A stretch of 64,000 bases of DNA from Vagococcus carniphilus (GCF_014397115.1 NZ_CP060720.1:884001-948000), one strand, 5' to 3'; positions 28,112 to 37,388 are shown, numbered from the stretch's first letter. A program made the numbers and translations. The notes: generated by a model not told the origin, from the sequence alone.

Positions 28112-28486
28112 CTATTTTTCACGAATTACTTCAATTTTATAGCCGTCAGGATCAACTATAAAATAATATGAAGGAGGAACACCAGGTAAATTTTTTAAAT
28201 CAGTTAGGTTAAAACCAGCTTCTTTATGTTTTTGGTGTAGGCCTTCTAAATCATCTGTTGCAATAGCAATGTGACCATAACCATTTCCTAAATCATACCC
28301 TTCAGAATCATAGTTATATGTTAATTCTAATTCATAAGAATCATTTGGTAATGTTAAATAGACTAGAGTGAATTTGTTTTCTGGAAAATCCCTTCTTCGA
28401 CTTTCTTTAAAATCAAATGCTTTTGTATAAAAATCAACAGAAGCTTCTAAATCTTTAACTCGAACACAAGTATGTGCCATTTTCAT
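28112..28486 (-). CDS. gloA: Lactoylglutathione lyase (glyoxalase I)
   Basis: Glyoxalase I-type metalloenzyme of 124 residues that converts the methylglyoxal-thiol hemithioacetal to a lactoyl thioester. Two vicinal-oxygen-chelate repeats are seen: MAHTCVRVKDLEASVDFYTKAFDFKESRRRDFPENKFTLVYL and GYGHIAIATDDLEGLHQKHKEAGF. The metal ligands are His5, Glu in YELELTYNY, His in YGHIAIA and Glu in YKIEVIRE. The ATG at 28486 is preferred since homology starts MKMAH; an ATG at 28498 overlaps the ribosome site. Which thiol is used in this organism is not known. Confidence 0.92.
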   Translation of the reverse strand: MKMAHTCVRVKDLEASVDFYTKAFDFKESRRRDFPENKFTLVYLTLPNDSYELELTYNYDSEGYDLGNGYGHIAIATDDLEGLHQKHKEAGFNLTDLKNLPGVPPSYYFIVDPDGYKIEVIREK

Positions 28487-28566
28487 TTTGCAAAACATCC
28501 TTTCAATTCATTGATTAAATCATATCATTTTTAGTAAAATCATTCTAGTTATTTACTCAAAATTAC

Positions 28567-28605
28567 TTGATTAGTCGTAGTAATAATGATAAGATACTAC
28601 TACGA
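28567..28605 (+). promoter_or_regulatory. Promoter with inverted-repeat operator upstream of the padR gene
   Basis: TTGATT (28567-28572), 17 bases, TAAGAT (28590-28595) make a promoter. TCGTAGTA (28575-28582) and TACTACGA (28598-28605) form a perfect inverted repeat that spans the spacer and -10, as expected for autorepression by the PadR-type protein encoded next. Confidence 0.6.
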
Positions 28606-28635
28606 TTGGTAGAGTAAAAGAGTAGGTGAATAAAA

Positions 28636-28962
28636 ATGATTAGTAGTGATATCATTCGAGGATATAATGATTCAATTATTTTATCAATATTAATTGATGG
28701 GGATTCTTATGGTTATGAGATATCTAAAAAAATAAGAACAATTACAGATGAAAAATACATTATCAAGGAAACAACTTTATATTCAGCTTTCACACGATTA
28801 AAAAAAAAGGGATTTATAACATCTTATCCAGGTGAAGAAACATTTGGTAAAAAGAGAACATACTACAAAATAACATCTGCTGGGCTTGCTTTTTATTTAG
28901 AGAAAGAAAAAGAATGGCAAATTACTAAAGAAGTAGTCGATAAATTTTTAGGAGGAAAATAA
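28636..28962 (+). CDS. PadR family transcriptional regulator
   Basis: Winged-helix regulator of 108 residues. The PadR pattern is clear: ILSILIDGDSYGYEISKKIRTITDEKYIIKETTLYSAFTRLKKKGFITSYPGEETFGKKRTYYKITSAGLAFYLEKEKEWQ. There is no effector domain beyond the short C-terminal helix. The ATG follows AGAGTAGGTGAATAAAA, a weak ribosome site. The stop is separated by one base from the ATG of the next gene, so the regulator and membrane protein are cotranscribed, the usual PadR/HAAS-domain pairing. An inverted repeat at its promoter is its probable operator. Confidence 0.9.
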   Translation: MISSDIIRGYNDSIILSILIDGDSYGYEISKKIRTITDEKYIIKETTLYSAFTRLKKKGFITSYPGEETFGKKRTYYKITSAGLAFYLEKEKEWQITKEVVDKFLGGK

Positions 28963-28963
28963 A

Positions 28964-29893
28964 ATGATAGCAATTGAAAATTATGTTGAAACGATGTTTA
29001 TGAATTTACCTGAAACAGAAGAAATTCAACATTTAAAAAATGATATCTTACTAAATATGATTGAAAAATATGAAGAGTTAGTTAGTCAGGGAATGACTGA
29101 AAATGAAGCTATTGGTTCAGTTATTTCAGAATTTGGTAATGTAGATGAATTATTAAATGAATTAGAAATAAAAAAAGAAACAAAGAATAACAATATTTTT
29201 AAAAATGATTTTCCTACTTTAGATCTAGATGAGATTGATGAGTACATAGCAATTAAGAGAGAAACAGCTGTTGGTATTGGACTAGGTGTTATTGGTTGTG
29301 GTATGGGAGTAGCTGCGATTTTAATGGGATTACAATTTAATCTTATTATAATAGGAATCATAACGTGTATTGCAATTGTAGCAATCTCTGTGGGATTATT
29401 TGTTATGAATGGATTAAAATTGAGTAAATTCAATCATTTAGAAAAAGGATTTTTCCTTAATCATAGAAATAGAGAGTATATTGTAGCGGAAGATAAAAAT
29501 TATACTAAATCATTCACTATGGCTTTGGTTATAGGAATTGTTATCTGTATTTTATCCTCTATACCTGTTTTAATTGGAAGCCAGAGAGCAGACTATATTC
29601 TACTCTATACTGCTGTGACAGTTGTTATATCGACTATTGGATGCTTCTTCTTAATTTATGCTGGATGTGTTAAATCTAGCTATTCTTTTTTATTGGAAAA
29701 TGCGATAGATGAGTCTATTTCTCAAAAAGAATTAGATCGAAAAATTTTCTGGAAGAAATTTAATGATAGTTTTTGGTTAATCATTGTAGCTGTTTATTTA
29801 TTAATTAGTTTTGTATTTAATAATTGGTCGATTTCATGGATAATCTTCCCAGTTGCAGGCGTTTTATTTGGCTTATGGGTGAAGGAGAATTAA
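28964..29893 (+). CDS. Membrane protein with N-terminal HAAS/permease-prefix domain
   Basis: Protein of 309 residues. The N-terminal soluble part (about 1-70: YVETMFMNLPETEEIQHLKNDILLNMIEKYEELVSQGMTENEAIGSVISEFGNVDELLNELE) is the permease-prefix (HAAS) helical domain usually found beside PadR regulators. After a charged linker come about six hydrophobic segments between 100 and 305. GGAGGAAAATAAA supplies the ribosome site, overlapping the end of padR. Such proteins are thought to be controlled by, or to signal through, the PadR partner; the function is not known. Confidence 0.82.
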   Translation: MIAIENYVETMFMNLPETEEIQHLKNDILLNMIEKYEELVSQGMTENEAIGSVISEFGNVDELLNELEIKKETKNNNIFKNDFPTLDLDEIDEYIAIKRETAVGIGLGVIGCGMGVAAILMGLQFNLIIIGIITCIAIVAISVGLFVMNGLKLSKFNHLEKGFFLNHRNREYIVAEDKNYTKSFTMALVIGIVICILSSIPVLIGSQRADYILLYTAVTVVISTIGCFFLIYAGCVKSSYSFLLENAIDESISQKELDRKIFWKKFNDSFWLIIVAVYLLISFVFNNWSISWIIFPVAGVLFGLWVKEN

Positions 29894-29894
29894 A

Positions 29895-30392
29895 ATGAAT
29901 AAAATTATTAATAGAGAAAGTATGAGCTACTTAATATTTGGTGTGCTGACGACAGTTGTTTATTTTGTAACACGTTTCACGGTTATTGCAATAACAGATA
30001 ATTCAATGTTAGGAGTTGTTTTAGCACAAGTTACAGCCATCCTATTTGCTTATATTACGAACAAGATATTTGTTTTTAAGAATAAGGAATGGGGATTTAA
30101 GCAGGTTTTAAAACAACTGTTTGGTTTTATAGTAGGACGACTATTTGTTTTTGGATTAGACGTTGGGATTACCTTTTTAACAGTTGAAAAATTTCCTGAT
30201 TTTTTTATTCATCTATTATTTTTAGATAAAATTAATTATGAATTTGTCCTGTTTAGTAGTTCATTGACTAAACACTTTATCGGTAGCTCAAAATTATTAA
30301 ATGAGTTTATCTTCGCTCTTTTTGTACAAGTCTTAGCAATTGTTATTAATTATATTATCTCTAAAAAAGCAGTATTTAAAAAAACCGTGTAA
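29895..30392 (+). CDS. GtrA-like membrane protein
   Basis: Membrane protein of 165 residues with four hydrophobic segments, of the GtrA/DPMS_TM family. Typical text is YLIFGVLTTVVYFVTRFTV, AYITNKIFVFKNK, FIVGRLFVFGLDVGITFL and the C-terminal VINYIISKKAVFKK. An insert of about 40 residues between the third and fourth helices (FPDFFIHLLFLDKINYEFVLFSSSLTKHFIGSS) is longer than usual. The family takes part in moving lipid-linked sugars across the membrane, but no glycosyltransferase gene is beside it. It starts one base after the preceding stop, with GAAGGAGAATTAAA. Confidence 0.88.
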   Translation: MNKIINRESMSYLIFGVLTTVVYFVTRFTVIAITDNSMLGVVLAQVTAILFAYITNKIFVFKNKEWGFKQVLKQLFGFIVGRLFVFGLDVGITFLTVEKFPDFFIHLLFLDKINYEFVLFSSSLTKHFIGSSKLLNEFIFALFVQVLAIVINYIISKKAVFKKTV

Positions 30393-30416
30393 GTTATTAG
30401 CTTACACGGTTTTTTA
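30380..30416. terminator. Bidirectional terminator overlapping the GtrA gene end
   Basis: AAAAACCGTGTAAG (30380-30393) pairs perfectly with CTTACACGGTTTTT (30401-30414). The left arm contains the GtrA stop codon and the right arm reaches the stop of the convergent gene. Confidence 0.92.
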
Positions 30417-31298
30417 ATTGTTATAAAATGCAAGTGAAATTGTTAAATCATAGTTGATGAAATCTTTTATGATTTTAATTTCTCCAGATCTATTTCGGTA
30501 AACACGTTTATAAGTTCCACCTAAAATAGTCGGGAAAACTTGTATATTGGCGTATTTTTTAAGTAATAAATCTGCTTTGTAGCTGTCTTCTAATGCGATA
30601 AAACCAAGCATCATTTCATCTTGATTATCTCCTGTTGTTCCTAAAAAAATACCGATTCTATTACTATCGGATTTAGGATCATAAAGAACCTTAGCATAAG
30701 TATTTGGAATTAAATTATCATATAACTCAAAAATGTTTCTTTCCTCATACTCTTCAAAATTATTAACTAAATCATCATTAGTTACACCGGCATAATAACT
30801 TGAAAAGAAGTTATTAGCTTTTAACTGTTGAATGGTTTCAAATAAAAGCTGTTGTTTTTCGCCATTATACAGTAGATTAATTTTTGTGTGAAGATATTCT
30901 TTATTACGAATAGAGGACATACGATGAATTTCATCGGAAGAGCCATGATTTTCATTTGTTTTTTTACGTTCTCTTGCTGTTGTCTCTAAATAATTACTTG
31001 GACGCCTTTTTTTACGTTTTTTTCGACGTTTTTTATTATCAAGAACATCGTAATATTCTTCATCTTCATCATAACTAATTTTTTGTGCAGACTTACTTTT
31101 TAATTTCGTTACATCTTTTTCTGCACGATAATAAAGATTTTTAATTTCAGTTTGGTACAACAAAATAGCTGCTAAAATTAAGGCAACACTGGAAATAAGC
31201 AAGTAGGCCCACCACATCCATGAATTGTTGAAGGTTAAAATTAAGGCGATTATCCAAAAAGCGAATACAAATCCCCCTACAATTTTCAAATTTCTCAT
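30414..31298 (-). CDS. Unassigned membrane-anchored protein with basic linker
   Basis: I do not recognise this family. From the ATG at 31298 (AGGTGGG 11 bases upstream) it has 294 residues. Two hydrophobic segments lie at about 5-22 and 28-48 with a very short loop, then an acidic patch (YDEDEEYYD) and a strongly basic run (KKRRKKRKKRR). A soluble C-terminal region of about 180 residues contains LLYNGEKQQLLFETIQQLKANNFFSSYYAG, YAKVLYDPKSDSNRIGIFLGTTGDNQDEMMLGFIALED and GTYKRVYRNRSGEIKIIKDFINYDLTISLAFY. An upstream in-frame ATG at 31337 has no ribosome site. It stands alone between GtrA and dinG. The soluble part should face the cytoplasm by the positive-inside rule. Confidence 0.7.
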   Translation of the reverse strand: MRNLKIVGGFVFAFWIIALILTFNNSWMWWAYLLISSVALILAAILLYQTEIKNLYYRAEKDVTKLKSKSAQKISYDEDEEYYDVLDNKKRRKKRKKRRPSNYLETTARERKKTNENHGSSDEIHRMSSIRNKEYLHTKINLLYNGEKQQLLFETIQQLKANNFFSSYYAGVTNDDLVNNFEEYEERNIFELYDNLIPNTYAKVLYDPKSDSNRIGIFLGTTGDNQDEMMLGFIALEDSYKADLLLKKYANIQVFPTILGGTYKRVYRNRSGEIKIIKDFINYDLTISLAFYNN

Positions 31299-31412
31299 AA
31301 TTTTTATAGCCCACCTAATCAAACTTTTTCTATACATCTATTTAACCACAGTTTATTCATTAAAACAATCTATCTCCCAAAAATATGACTAGTAAAATAA
31401 ATATCGATTTTA

Positions 31413-31441
31413 GTGAAATAATACTGGTTTGTCTGTATAAT
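31413..31441 (+). promoter_or_regulatory. Promoter of dinG
   Basis: TATAAT at 31436-31441 with GTGAAA 17 bases upstream (31413-31418). No LexA-type box was seen here. Confidence 0.45.
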
Positions 31442-31477
31442 AGAAAGGAGTCTTATTAAGAGGAGGGGGTATTTTTG

Positions 31478-34222
31478 ATGGATGAAAACATCTATGCAGT
31501 TGTTGATATTGAGACAACTGGAACAAATCCCGAACGTGATAAAATTATTCAATTTGCTTGCGTTTTGGTTCAAAAGGGAAAAATCATTAACTATTTCTCT
31601 ACGGACGTTAATCCCCTACTAGCAATTCCTAAAAACATCGAATCTTTAACAGGTATTAGTAATCAACAGGTTGCTAATGCTCCTTATTTTGAAGACATAG
31701 CACCAATCATTAGCCAGCTAATTTCAGATTGTGTATTTGTTGCTCATAATGTTTATTTTGATTTTTCTTTTTTGAATAGTGAATTGTCAAGAGCTGGAGA
31801 AATAGAATTAAAAACAAAATGTATTGATACGGTTGAACTCTCTCAAATTCTTTATCCTACATCGACAGGATTTAGAGTTTCTGATTTAGCTGAAACATTG
31901 AATTTAACACATGATAATCCCCATCAAGCTTTAAGTGATGCTTATGTGACAGCTGAGCTTTTTATTTGCTTGTGTGAGAAGTTAAAAACAATTCCTTATG
32001 TCACTTTGAAAAAAATGACTGAATTGTCTTATTTACTTGGGGTAGATAACTCTATGCTTTTTGAAGAAGTTCTTTTAAGTAAAGAAAGCCAGTTGAATCA
32101 AACTGAATTTGATAGGGTTAAAACGATTGAGAGTATTTCTCTTAGAGAAAAAGATTATACTTTTAAAGAAAAAAAAGTAAGAGAGAAGAAAGATTTTCCA
32201 AAAACAAATAAGGAAAAAGAACTACTTTTTTCATCTTCGTTTGTCAACAGAGAGCCACAATTGAAAATGATGAATACTATATCTGATTTTGTTGAAAAAG
32301 AACAGGGAAAAAACCTTATTATCGAAGCTAGTACAGGAGTTGGAAAAAGTTTAGGATACTTAATGCCTCTGAGCTACAACAATAATAATTATCCTATTAT
32401 TGTTTCAACAAGTACCATCATGCTACAAGAGCAATTAATTGATAGTACCTTAGAGCAATTAAAAGAAGTGACTGATAATGACTTATTTGGTATGGTTTTA
32501 AAAAGTTATCAGCATTATATTGATCTTGAAAAATTTAATAAGACGTTGAAAGAATGCCCTATTGAACAAAAACAATATGCAATTAACCAAATGGCTGTGT
32601 TAACTTGGCTAATTGAGACTGAGACTGGAGATTTAGATGAAATTAATTTAAATAAACAACATGTTTTCTTTGATCATATCAAGCATAGAGGTGTACATAC
32701 ATTAAACAGTCAGTCAAATTTTTATCAAGAAGATTTTGTTAAGTATTTAGAAGAGAAGAAAGAAGTAGCTGATGTTATTGTTGTTAATCATGCTTTTTTA
32801 TGTGAAGAAAACAAACGAGATATCTCATTAATTCCAAAATCTTCTATTTTAGTAATTGATGAATCTCATAAATTAATTAGTCAATTTGAGAATCAAGAAA
32901 TGATCTCTTTATCATTTAATCATGTCTTTTCTTTATTGAAAAAACTAAAAGAGTCAGAAGAGGCTAATTTAGCGTTGGCGAAATTAAATCATTCTAAATT
33001 AAATCGTACAGTCGAATTGTTAGGAACTTTCTCTATAGACGTTAGAGAAGACTTACATTGGTTAGAACGCTTTTTAATAGAAGTAGGTGGTTTTTTAGAA
33101 GGGAAAGAAGAGGTGCTGATGGAGAATTTACCAGAAGTACTTGAATGGCCGGTCCCAATGAGAAAAAATTTAAAAGAACTTATAACCATTTTAAATGAAA
33201 TTAATCAACTTACTGAAGATTTTAAGCAAGAAATTATTAAAAATATGTCTAACATCAAAACAAAAGATTACTTTAATTTACTTGATTATCTTCATGTTTT
33301 AGAACAACTTTCTGAATGGAATAAACATTTTTCAACATTCTTTAAAACATTAGAAAAAACTAACGTCAGATGGATAACTTTAAAGAAAGATCATTTTACT
33401 CTAAAAATGCTCGATTTTTCAAAACTATCTATTCAAACAACTCGTTGGTATCAGTCATTTGAAAAAATTATTTATACAAGCGGGACACTTCAATTGGATG
33501 TAGATTCTAGTTACTTTGAGAAACAATTGAATATACCTGATGCCAAGAAAGTTAAAATTGAAGATACTTTTGATTATCAAAAAAATGCAAAATTTCTTGT
33601 TGTTTCTAAAAAAGAGAAAATATCAAATCAGGCAACGTTCATAGCTAAGACCATTATTGAAAGTCGAAATATTGGAAAAGAATCAATGCTGGTTCTATTT
33701 ACTTCTCATCATCTATTGAAACAAGTTTATCAACAGCTTTCTCAGCATTATAACCAGCAAGATGTTGAACTTTATGCTCAAGATATAACTGGAACAAAAG
33801 AAAAAATAGCGAAGCAATTTGCTAAACGAGCAGGTGGTATAATTTTAGGGGCAAATAGTTTTTGGGAAGGAGTAGATTTAAATCTTCCTAATTTAGATTT
33901 AATTATCATGACTAAGCTTCCATTTGATCCTCCAAAACGACCATTGATAGAAGCTAAGTATCGCTTTATAGAAGAACAAGGAATGAATCCTTTCTATACT
34001 GAAGCAATTCCTCAAGCAGGGATGCGATTAAGGCAAGGATTAGGACGGTTATTAAGATCTGATGCAGATAGAGGCGTTATTCTACTATTAGATGATCGAC
34101 TAACAAAATCAAGTTATTCGCAGCAACTATTAGGCTATTTACCACAGGGGCTACAAGTAGAAGAATGTAGTTTGGAAACTAGTTTAGCTCAAATGAGTTT
34201 GTTTTTTACAGAAATTAACTGA
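31478..34222 (+). CDS. dinG: DinG-family helicase with N-terminal DEDD 3'-5' exonuclease domain
   Basis: Protein of 914 residues of the Gram-positive DinG type. The N-terminal exonuclease (about 1-170) has VVDIETTGTNPERDKIIQFA, AHNVYFDFSFLNSEL and HQALSDAYVTAEL, the DnaQ-like DEDD signature. The helicase part has Walker A around 285-291 (STGVGKS), the DESH box at 461-464 and GRLLRSDADRGVILLLDDR near the end. No cysteine cluster for an iron-sulfur site is seen, in line with Gram-positive DinG, which may act mainly as a nuclease. The ATG at 31478 is preferred over a TTG one codon earlier; GAGGAGGGGG precedes it. The order dinG-ypmB-aspB-asnS is conserved in Bacilli. Confidence 0.93.
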   Translation: MDENIYAVVDIETTGTNPERDKIIQFACVLVQKGKIINYFSTDVNPLLAIPKNIESLTGISNQQVANAPYFEDIAPIISQLISDCVFVAHNVYFDFSFLNSELSRAGEIELKTKCIDTVELSQILYPTSTGFRVSDLAETLNLTHDNPHQALSDAYVTAELFICLCEKLKTIPYVTLKKMTELSYLLGVDNSMLFEEVLLSKESQLNQTEFDRVKTIESISLREKDYTFKEKKVREKKDFPKTNKEKELLFSSSFVNREPQLKMMNTISDFVEKEQGKNLIIEASTGVGKSLGYLMPLSYNNNNYPIIVSTSTIMLQEQLIDSTLEQLKEVTDNDLFGMVLKSYQHYIDLEKFNKTLKECPIEQKQYAINQMAVLTWLIETETGDLDEINLNKQHVFFDHIKHRGVHTLNSQSNFYQEDFVKYLEEKKEVADVIVVNHAFLCEENKRDISLIPKSSILVIDESHKLISQFENQEMISLSFNHVFSLLKKLKESEEANLALAKLNHSKLNRTVELLGTFSIDVREDLHWLERFLIEVGGFLEGKEEVLMENLPEVLEWPVPMRKNLKELITILNEINQLTEDFKQEIIKNMSNIKTKDYFNLLDYLHVLEQLSEWNKHFSTFFKTLEKTNVRWITLKKDHFTLKMLDFSKLSIQTTRWYQSFEKIIYTSGTLQLDVDSSYFEKQLNIPDAKKVKIEDTFDYQKNAKFLVVSKKEKISNQATFIAKTIIESRNIGKESMLVLFTSHHLLKQVYQQLSQHYNQQDVELYAQDITGTKEKIAKQFAKRAGGIILGANSFWEGVDLNLPNLDLIIMTKLPFDPPKRPLIEAKYRFIEEQGMNPFYTEAIPQAGMRLRQGLGRLLRSDADRGVILLLDDRLTKSSYSQQLLGYLPQGLQVEECSLETSLAQMSLFFTEIN

Positions 34223-34247
34223 AAAAAAATTGAAAAGTTGCTATAAT
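34219..34247 (+). promoter_or_regulatory. Internal promoter for ypmB-aspB-asnS
   Basis: TATAAT (34242-34247) has a TG extension at 34239-34240, and CTGAAA at 34219-34224 is a plausible -35 with 17-base spacing. The -35 overlaps the dinG stop codon. Confidence 0.6.
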
Positions 34248-34277
34248 AGGAAAAAAGAATGAGGAGGCAAGCTTGTC

Positions 34278-34763
34278 GTGAATAGAAAAAGAAATCAACA
34301 ACTCAAAATATTTGGCTCCATTTTAATTTTAACCATTGTACTAGTTGGAGTTGTTTTGTTTCAATCAGCTTCCCCAATGAGAAAAGCCAAAAGTCAGGCT
34401 GTTAAAATCTCAAAAAATGTTGCAGGTATTTCAGATGTGCAAGATTTTTATTGGTTTACACGAGATAAAACATACTTTACAGTTGTAGGAACTGATAATA
34501 AAAATGTTGAAAAAATCGTCTTTTTACCTCAAGATGGTTCTGAGGCAGTTATTATGAATCAAAAAGATGGAATTACAAATGATGAAGCTATAAAAAAAGT
34601 TTTAGACATGAAAAAAACAAAGAGAATCAATAAGGTTTCACTTGGTATTTATAAAGAAAAGCCAGTATGGGAAGTAGTGGCAGACAGTATAGAAAGTGGT
34701 TTAGACTATTATCTTATTGATTTTAAAAGTGGGGAACTTGTTAATGAAATAAATCAGGTTTAA
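34278..34763 (+). CDS. ypmB: YpmB-like membrane-anchored protein (DUF5590/PepSY type)
   Basis: Protein of 161 residues with one N-terminal transmembrane segment (about 11-29) and an extracytoplasmic domain of about 125 residues. That domain ends in a PepSY-like segment: GITNDEAIKKVLDMKKTKRINKVSLGIYKEKPVWEVVADSIESGLDYYLIDFKSGELV. The start is GTG at 34278 with GAGGAGG ten bases upstream. The assignment rests on the conserved neighbourhood (dinG, aspB, asnS), where B. subtilis carries ypmB, and on the matching topology. Function is unknown; PepSY domains are often protease-inhibitory. Confidence 0.8.
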   Translation: MNRKRNQQLKIFGSILILTIVLVGVVLFQSASPMRKAKSQAVKISKNVAGISDVQDFYWFTRDKTYFTVVGTDNKNVEKIVFLPQDGSEAVIMNQKDGITNDEAIKKVLDMKKTKRINKVSLGIYKEKPVWEVVADSIESGLDYYLIDFKSGELVNEINQV

Positions 34764-34778
34764 TAGGGGAGGATAGCT

Positions 34779-35969
34779 ATGAAAGTATCTAATAGAGTAT
34801 TGAAGTTAAAACCATCAACAACATTAGAAACAGCAGCAAAAGCAAAAAAATTAGCCGAAAAAGGAATTAACGTATTAAATTTAGCGCTAGGAGAGCCTGA
34901 TTTTAATACACCTGAAAATATTCAGGATGCTGCTGTTAAAGCAATTAAGAGTGGAGAAGCTAGCTTTTATACAGCAGTTTCTGGACAAAAGAAATTGATT
35001 GAAGCAGTCATTAGCCGGACAAAAGAAGATTATGGTATTGAGTATGAACCTAATCAAGTCGTGGTTGGAACAGGTGCTAAATTTATTTTATTTATTCTGT
35101 TTCAGGCATTATTGAATGAAGGTGATGAAGTTATCATTCCATCACCTTACTGGGTAAGTTACGGAGAACAGGTTGAAATTTGTGATGGAATACCAGTTTT
35201 TGTGGAAGGTATTGAGTCTAATCATTTTAAAGTGACAGTTGAAGATTTAGAGAAAGTAACTACAAATAAAACGAAGGCTTTTATTTTAAATTCACCTTGT
35301 AATCCAACTGGTGCTATTTATACGCCGGAAGAATTGGAAAAAATTGGTAAATGGGCAGTTAAACATAATATTTTAATAGTAGCCGATGATATTTATGGCA
35401 AACTAGTTTATAATGGGAATGTCTTTACGCCAATTGCAACATTGTCTGAAGAGATAAAAAAACAGACAATCGTTATCAATGGAGTATCTAAAAGTTATGC
35501 AATGACTGGTTGGCGAATTGGTTACGCCTTAGGAGATGAGAAACTTATTTCTCAAATGGTAAAAATCGCCTCTCAGGCAACAAGTAATCCATCTGCTGTA
35601 AGTCAGTATGCTGCAATTGAAGCTTTAACAGGAAATCAAGAACAAGTTGAGAAGATGCGTTTAGTATTTGAAGAACGTTTAAATCTCACTTATAAACGAC
35701 TTAATGAAATACCAGGAGTTAAGATCGATAAGCCTCAAGGTGCTTTTTATTTATATCCTGATATATCTGAATGTTTAGAATTATGTGGGTATGACAATGT
35801 GACTGATTGGGTAAATGATTTACTAGAAGAAGCTCACGTAGCTGTTGTGACAGGAGAAGGATTTGGAACCAGTAAACATATACGTCTAAGTTATGCAACA
35901 GATTTAGAAACTCTAGATTTGGCAATGGATCAGATTATTGCTTTTGTTAATAAAAAGCAAATCAAATAA
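34779..35969 (+). CDS. aspB: Aspartate aminotransferase, class I/II PLP enzyme
   Basis: PLP-dependent aminotransferase of 396 residues that interconverts aspartate plus 2-oxoglutarate with oxaloacetate plus glutamate. The PLP lysine is Lys238 in NGVSKSYAMTGWRIGY. Other landmarks are NLALGEPDFNTPENI, NSPCNPTGAIYTPEEL, VADDIYGKLVYNG and HIRLSYATDLETL. Length and motifs fit the Bacillus AspB subfamily. It starts 16 bases after ypmB with AGGGGAGGATAGCT and is followed 24 bases later by asnS, so asparagine-related functions are grouped. Confidence 0.93.
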   Translation: MKVSNRVLKLKPSTTLETAAKAKKLAEKGINVLNLALGEPDFNTPENIQDAAVKAIKSGEASFYTAVSGQKKLIEAVISRTKEDYGIEYEPNQVVVGTGAKFILFILFQALLNEGDEVIIPSPYWVSYGEQVEICDGIPVFVEGIESNHFKVTVEDLEKVTTNKTKAFILNSPCNPTGAIYTPEELEKIGKWAVKHNILIVADDIYGKLVYNGNVFTPIATLSEEIKKQTIVINGVSKSYAMTGWRIGYALGDEKLISQMVKIASQATSNPSAVSQYAAIEALTGNQEQVEKMRLVFEERLNLTYKRLNEIPGVKIDKPQGAFYLYPDISECLELCGYDNVTDWVNDLLEEAHVAVVTGEGFGTSKHIRLSYATDLETLDLAMDQIIAFVNKKQIK

Positions 35970-35992
35970 ATTAATATGGATGGAGAGTTGGA

Positions 35993-37291
35993 ATGAAAAC
36001 AATACAGATTATTGATTCAAAGAATCATGTAGGAGAAACAGTAAAAATCGGTGCTTGGATTGCAAATAAACGTTCAAGTGGTAAAATTGCTTTCTTAAAC
36101 TTAAGAGATGGCTCAGCCTTCTTCCAAGGGGTTGTTGTAAAAGCAGAAGTAGGTGATGAGTTATTTGATTTAGCAAAAGGCTTAAATCAAGAAACATCAG
36201 TTATTGTTACAGGTGAAATTAGAGAAGATACGCGTTCTAAATTTGGTTATGAATTGGGTGTTACTGGTCTTGAAGTTGTTGGTGAAAGTCACGACTACCC
36301 AATTACACCAAAAGAACATGGAACTGACTTTTTAATGGATCATCGTCATTTATGGTTACGTTCTTCTAAACAACATGCTGTTATGCAAGTTCGTAATGAG
36401 TTAATTCGTGCAACTTACGAGTTCTTTAACGAGCGTAACTTTATTAAAATTGATCCACCTATTTTAACAAGTAGCGCACCAGAAGGAACAACAGAATTAT
36501 TTGAAACAGATTATTTTGGCGATCCTGCTTATCTGTCTCAAACAGGACAATTGTACTTAGAAGCAGCAGCAATGGCTTTTGGAAAAGTCTTTTCATTTGG
36601 ACCAACTTTTAGAGCTGAAAAATCTAAAACACGTCGTCATTTAACTGAGTTTTGGATGATGGAACCTGAGATGGCGTTTGTCACTCAAGAAGAAAGTTTA
36701 GAAATTCAAGAGCAATATGTAGCATTTATGATTGAAAAAGTTTTAGAAAACTGTGACTATGCTTTAGACGTTTTAGGACGTGATAAAGAATTACTTAAAA
36801 AATATACAGTTTTACCATTCCCAAGAATTTCTTATGATGAAGCTGTTGAATTATTACAAAAAAATGGCTTTGAAGATATTACATGGGGAGATGATTTTGG
36901 TTCTCCACATGAAACATTCATTGCTAATCATTATGAAAAACCAGTATTCATTTTGAATTATCCTAAATCAATGAGTCCATTTTACATGAAGCCACATCCA
37001 ACAAGAGATGATGTTGTTATTCGTGCTGATATGATTGCTCCAGAAGGATACGGTGAAATCATTGGTGGTAGTGAACGTGCTATCGGATTTGAGTATTTAT
37101 TAGAACAAATTGAAAAAGACGGTTTAGATCGTAAAGATTATGAATGGTACTTAGACTTACAAAAATATGGTCCAGTTCCTCACTCAGGCTTTGGTTTAGG
37201 TCTTGAAAGAACTGTTACTTGGGTATGTGGTATTGAACACGTACGTGAAGCAAGTCCATTCCCACGTTTATTACACCGTATTTATCCATAG
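35993..37291 (+). CDS. asnS: Asparaginyl-tRNA synthetase
   Basis: Class II aminoacyl-tRNA synthetase of 432 residues. The N-terminal OB-fold anticodon-binding domain (about 1-110) is followed by the catalytic core, with motif 2 [28 protein letters not shown] and motif 3 [15 protein letters not shown]. The asparagine-type segment [18 protein letters not shown] and the close of the protein at [13 protein letters not shown] distinguish it from AspRS. GGATGGAGAGTTGGA precedes the ATG. No T-box leader lies upstream, so expression follows the aspB operon. Confidence 0.96.
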   Translation: MKTIQIIDSKNHVGETVKIGAWIANKRSSGKIAFLNLRDGSAFFQGVVVKAEVGDELFDLAKGLNQETSVIVTGEIREDTRSKFGYELGVTGLEVVGESHDYPITPKEHGTDFLMDHRHLWLRSSKQHAVMQVRNELIRATYEFFNERNFIKIDPPILTSSAPEGTTELFETDYFGDPAYLSQTGQLYLEAAAMAFGKVFSFGPTFRAEKSKTRRHLTEFWMMEPEMAFVTQEESLEIQEQYVAFMIEKVLENCDYALDVLGRDKELLKKYTVLPFPRISYDEAVELLQKNGFEDITWGDDFGSPHETFIANHYEKPVFILNYPKSMSPFYMKPHPTRDDVVIRADMIAPEGYGEIIGGSERAIGFEYLLEQIEKDGLDRKDYEWYLDLQKYGPVPHSGFGLGLERTVTWVCGIEHVREASPFPRLLHRIYP

Positions 37292-37302
37292 AGAGTTCAA
37301 TT

Positions 37303-37336
37303 AGAGGTAGAGATGAAAATCTTGCCTCTTTTTTAT
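37303..37336 (+). terminator. Terminator of the dinG-asnS operon
   Basis: AGAGGTAGAGAT pairs with ATCTTGCCTCT with one bulged base and one G-U, then a run of T. Confidence 0.75.
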
Positions 37337-37388
37337 TTGACTTTCAAATGGAAGAAGAGTAGTATTGATTTATAAGTTACAAACGTAA
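37337..37388 (+). promoter_or_regulatory. copZ promoter with CopY-box-like palindrome
   Basis: TTGACT (37337-37342), 17 bases, TAGTAT (37360-37365). Just downstream, TACAAACGTA at 37378-37387 differs by one base from the CopY operator core TACANNTGTA and sits inside the palindrome TTAC-N4-GTAA. Copper control is therefore possible. Confidence 0.5.

Noticed and set aside
34200-34277. LexA box for dinG or ypmB
   Set aside because: No sequence near either promoter matches CGAAC-N4-GTTCG beyond chance.
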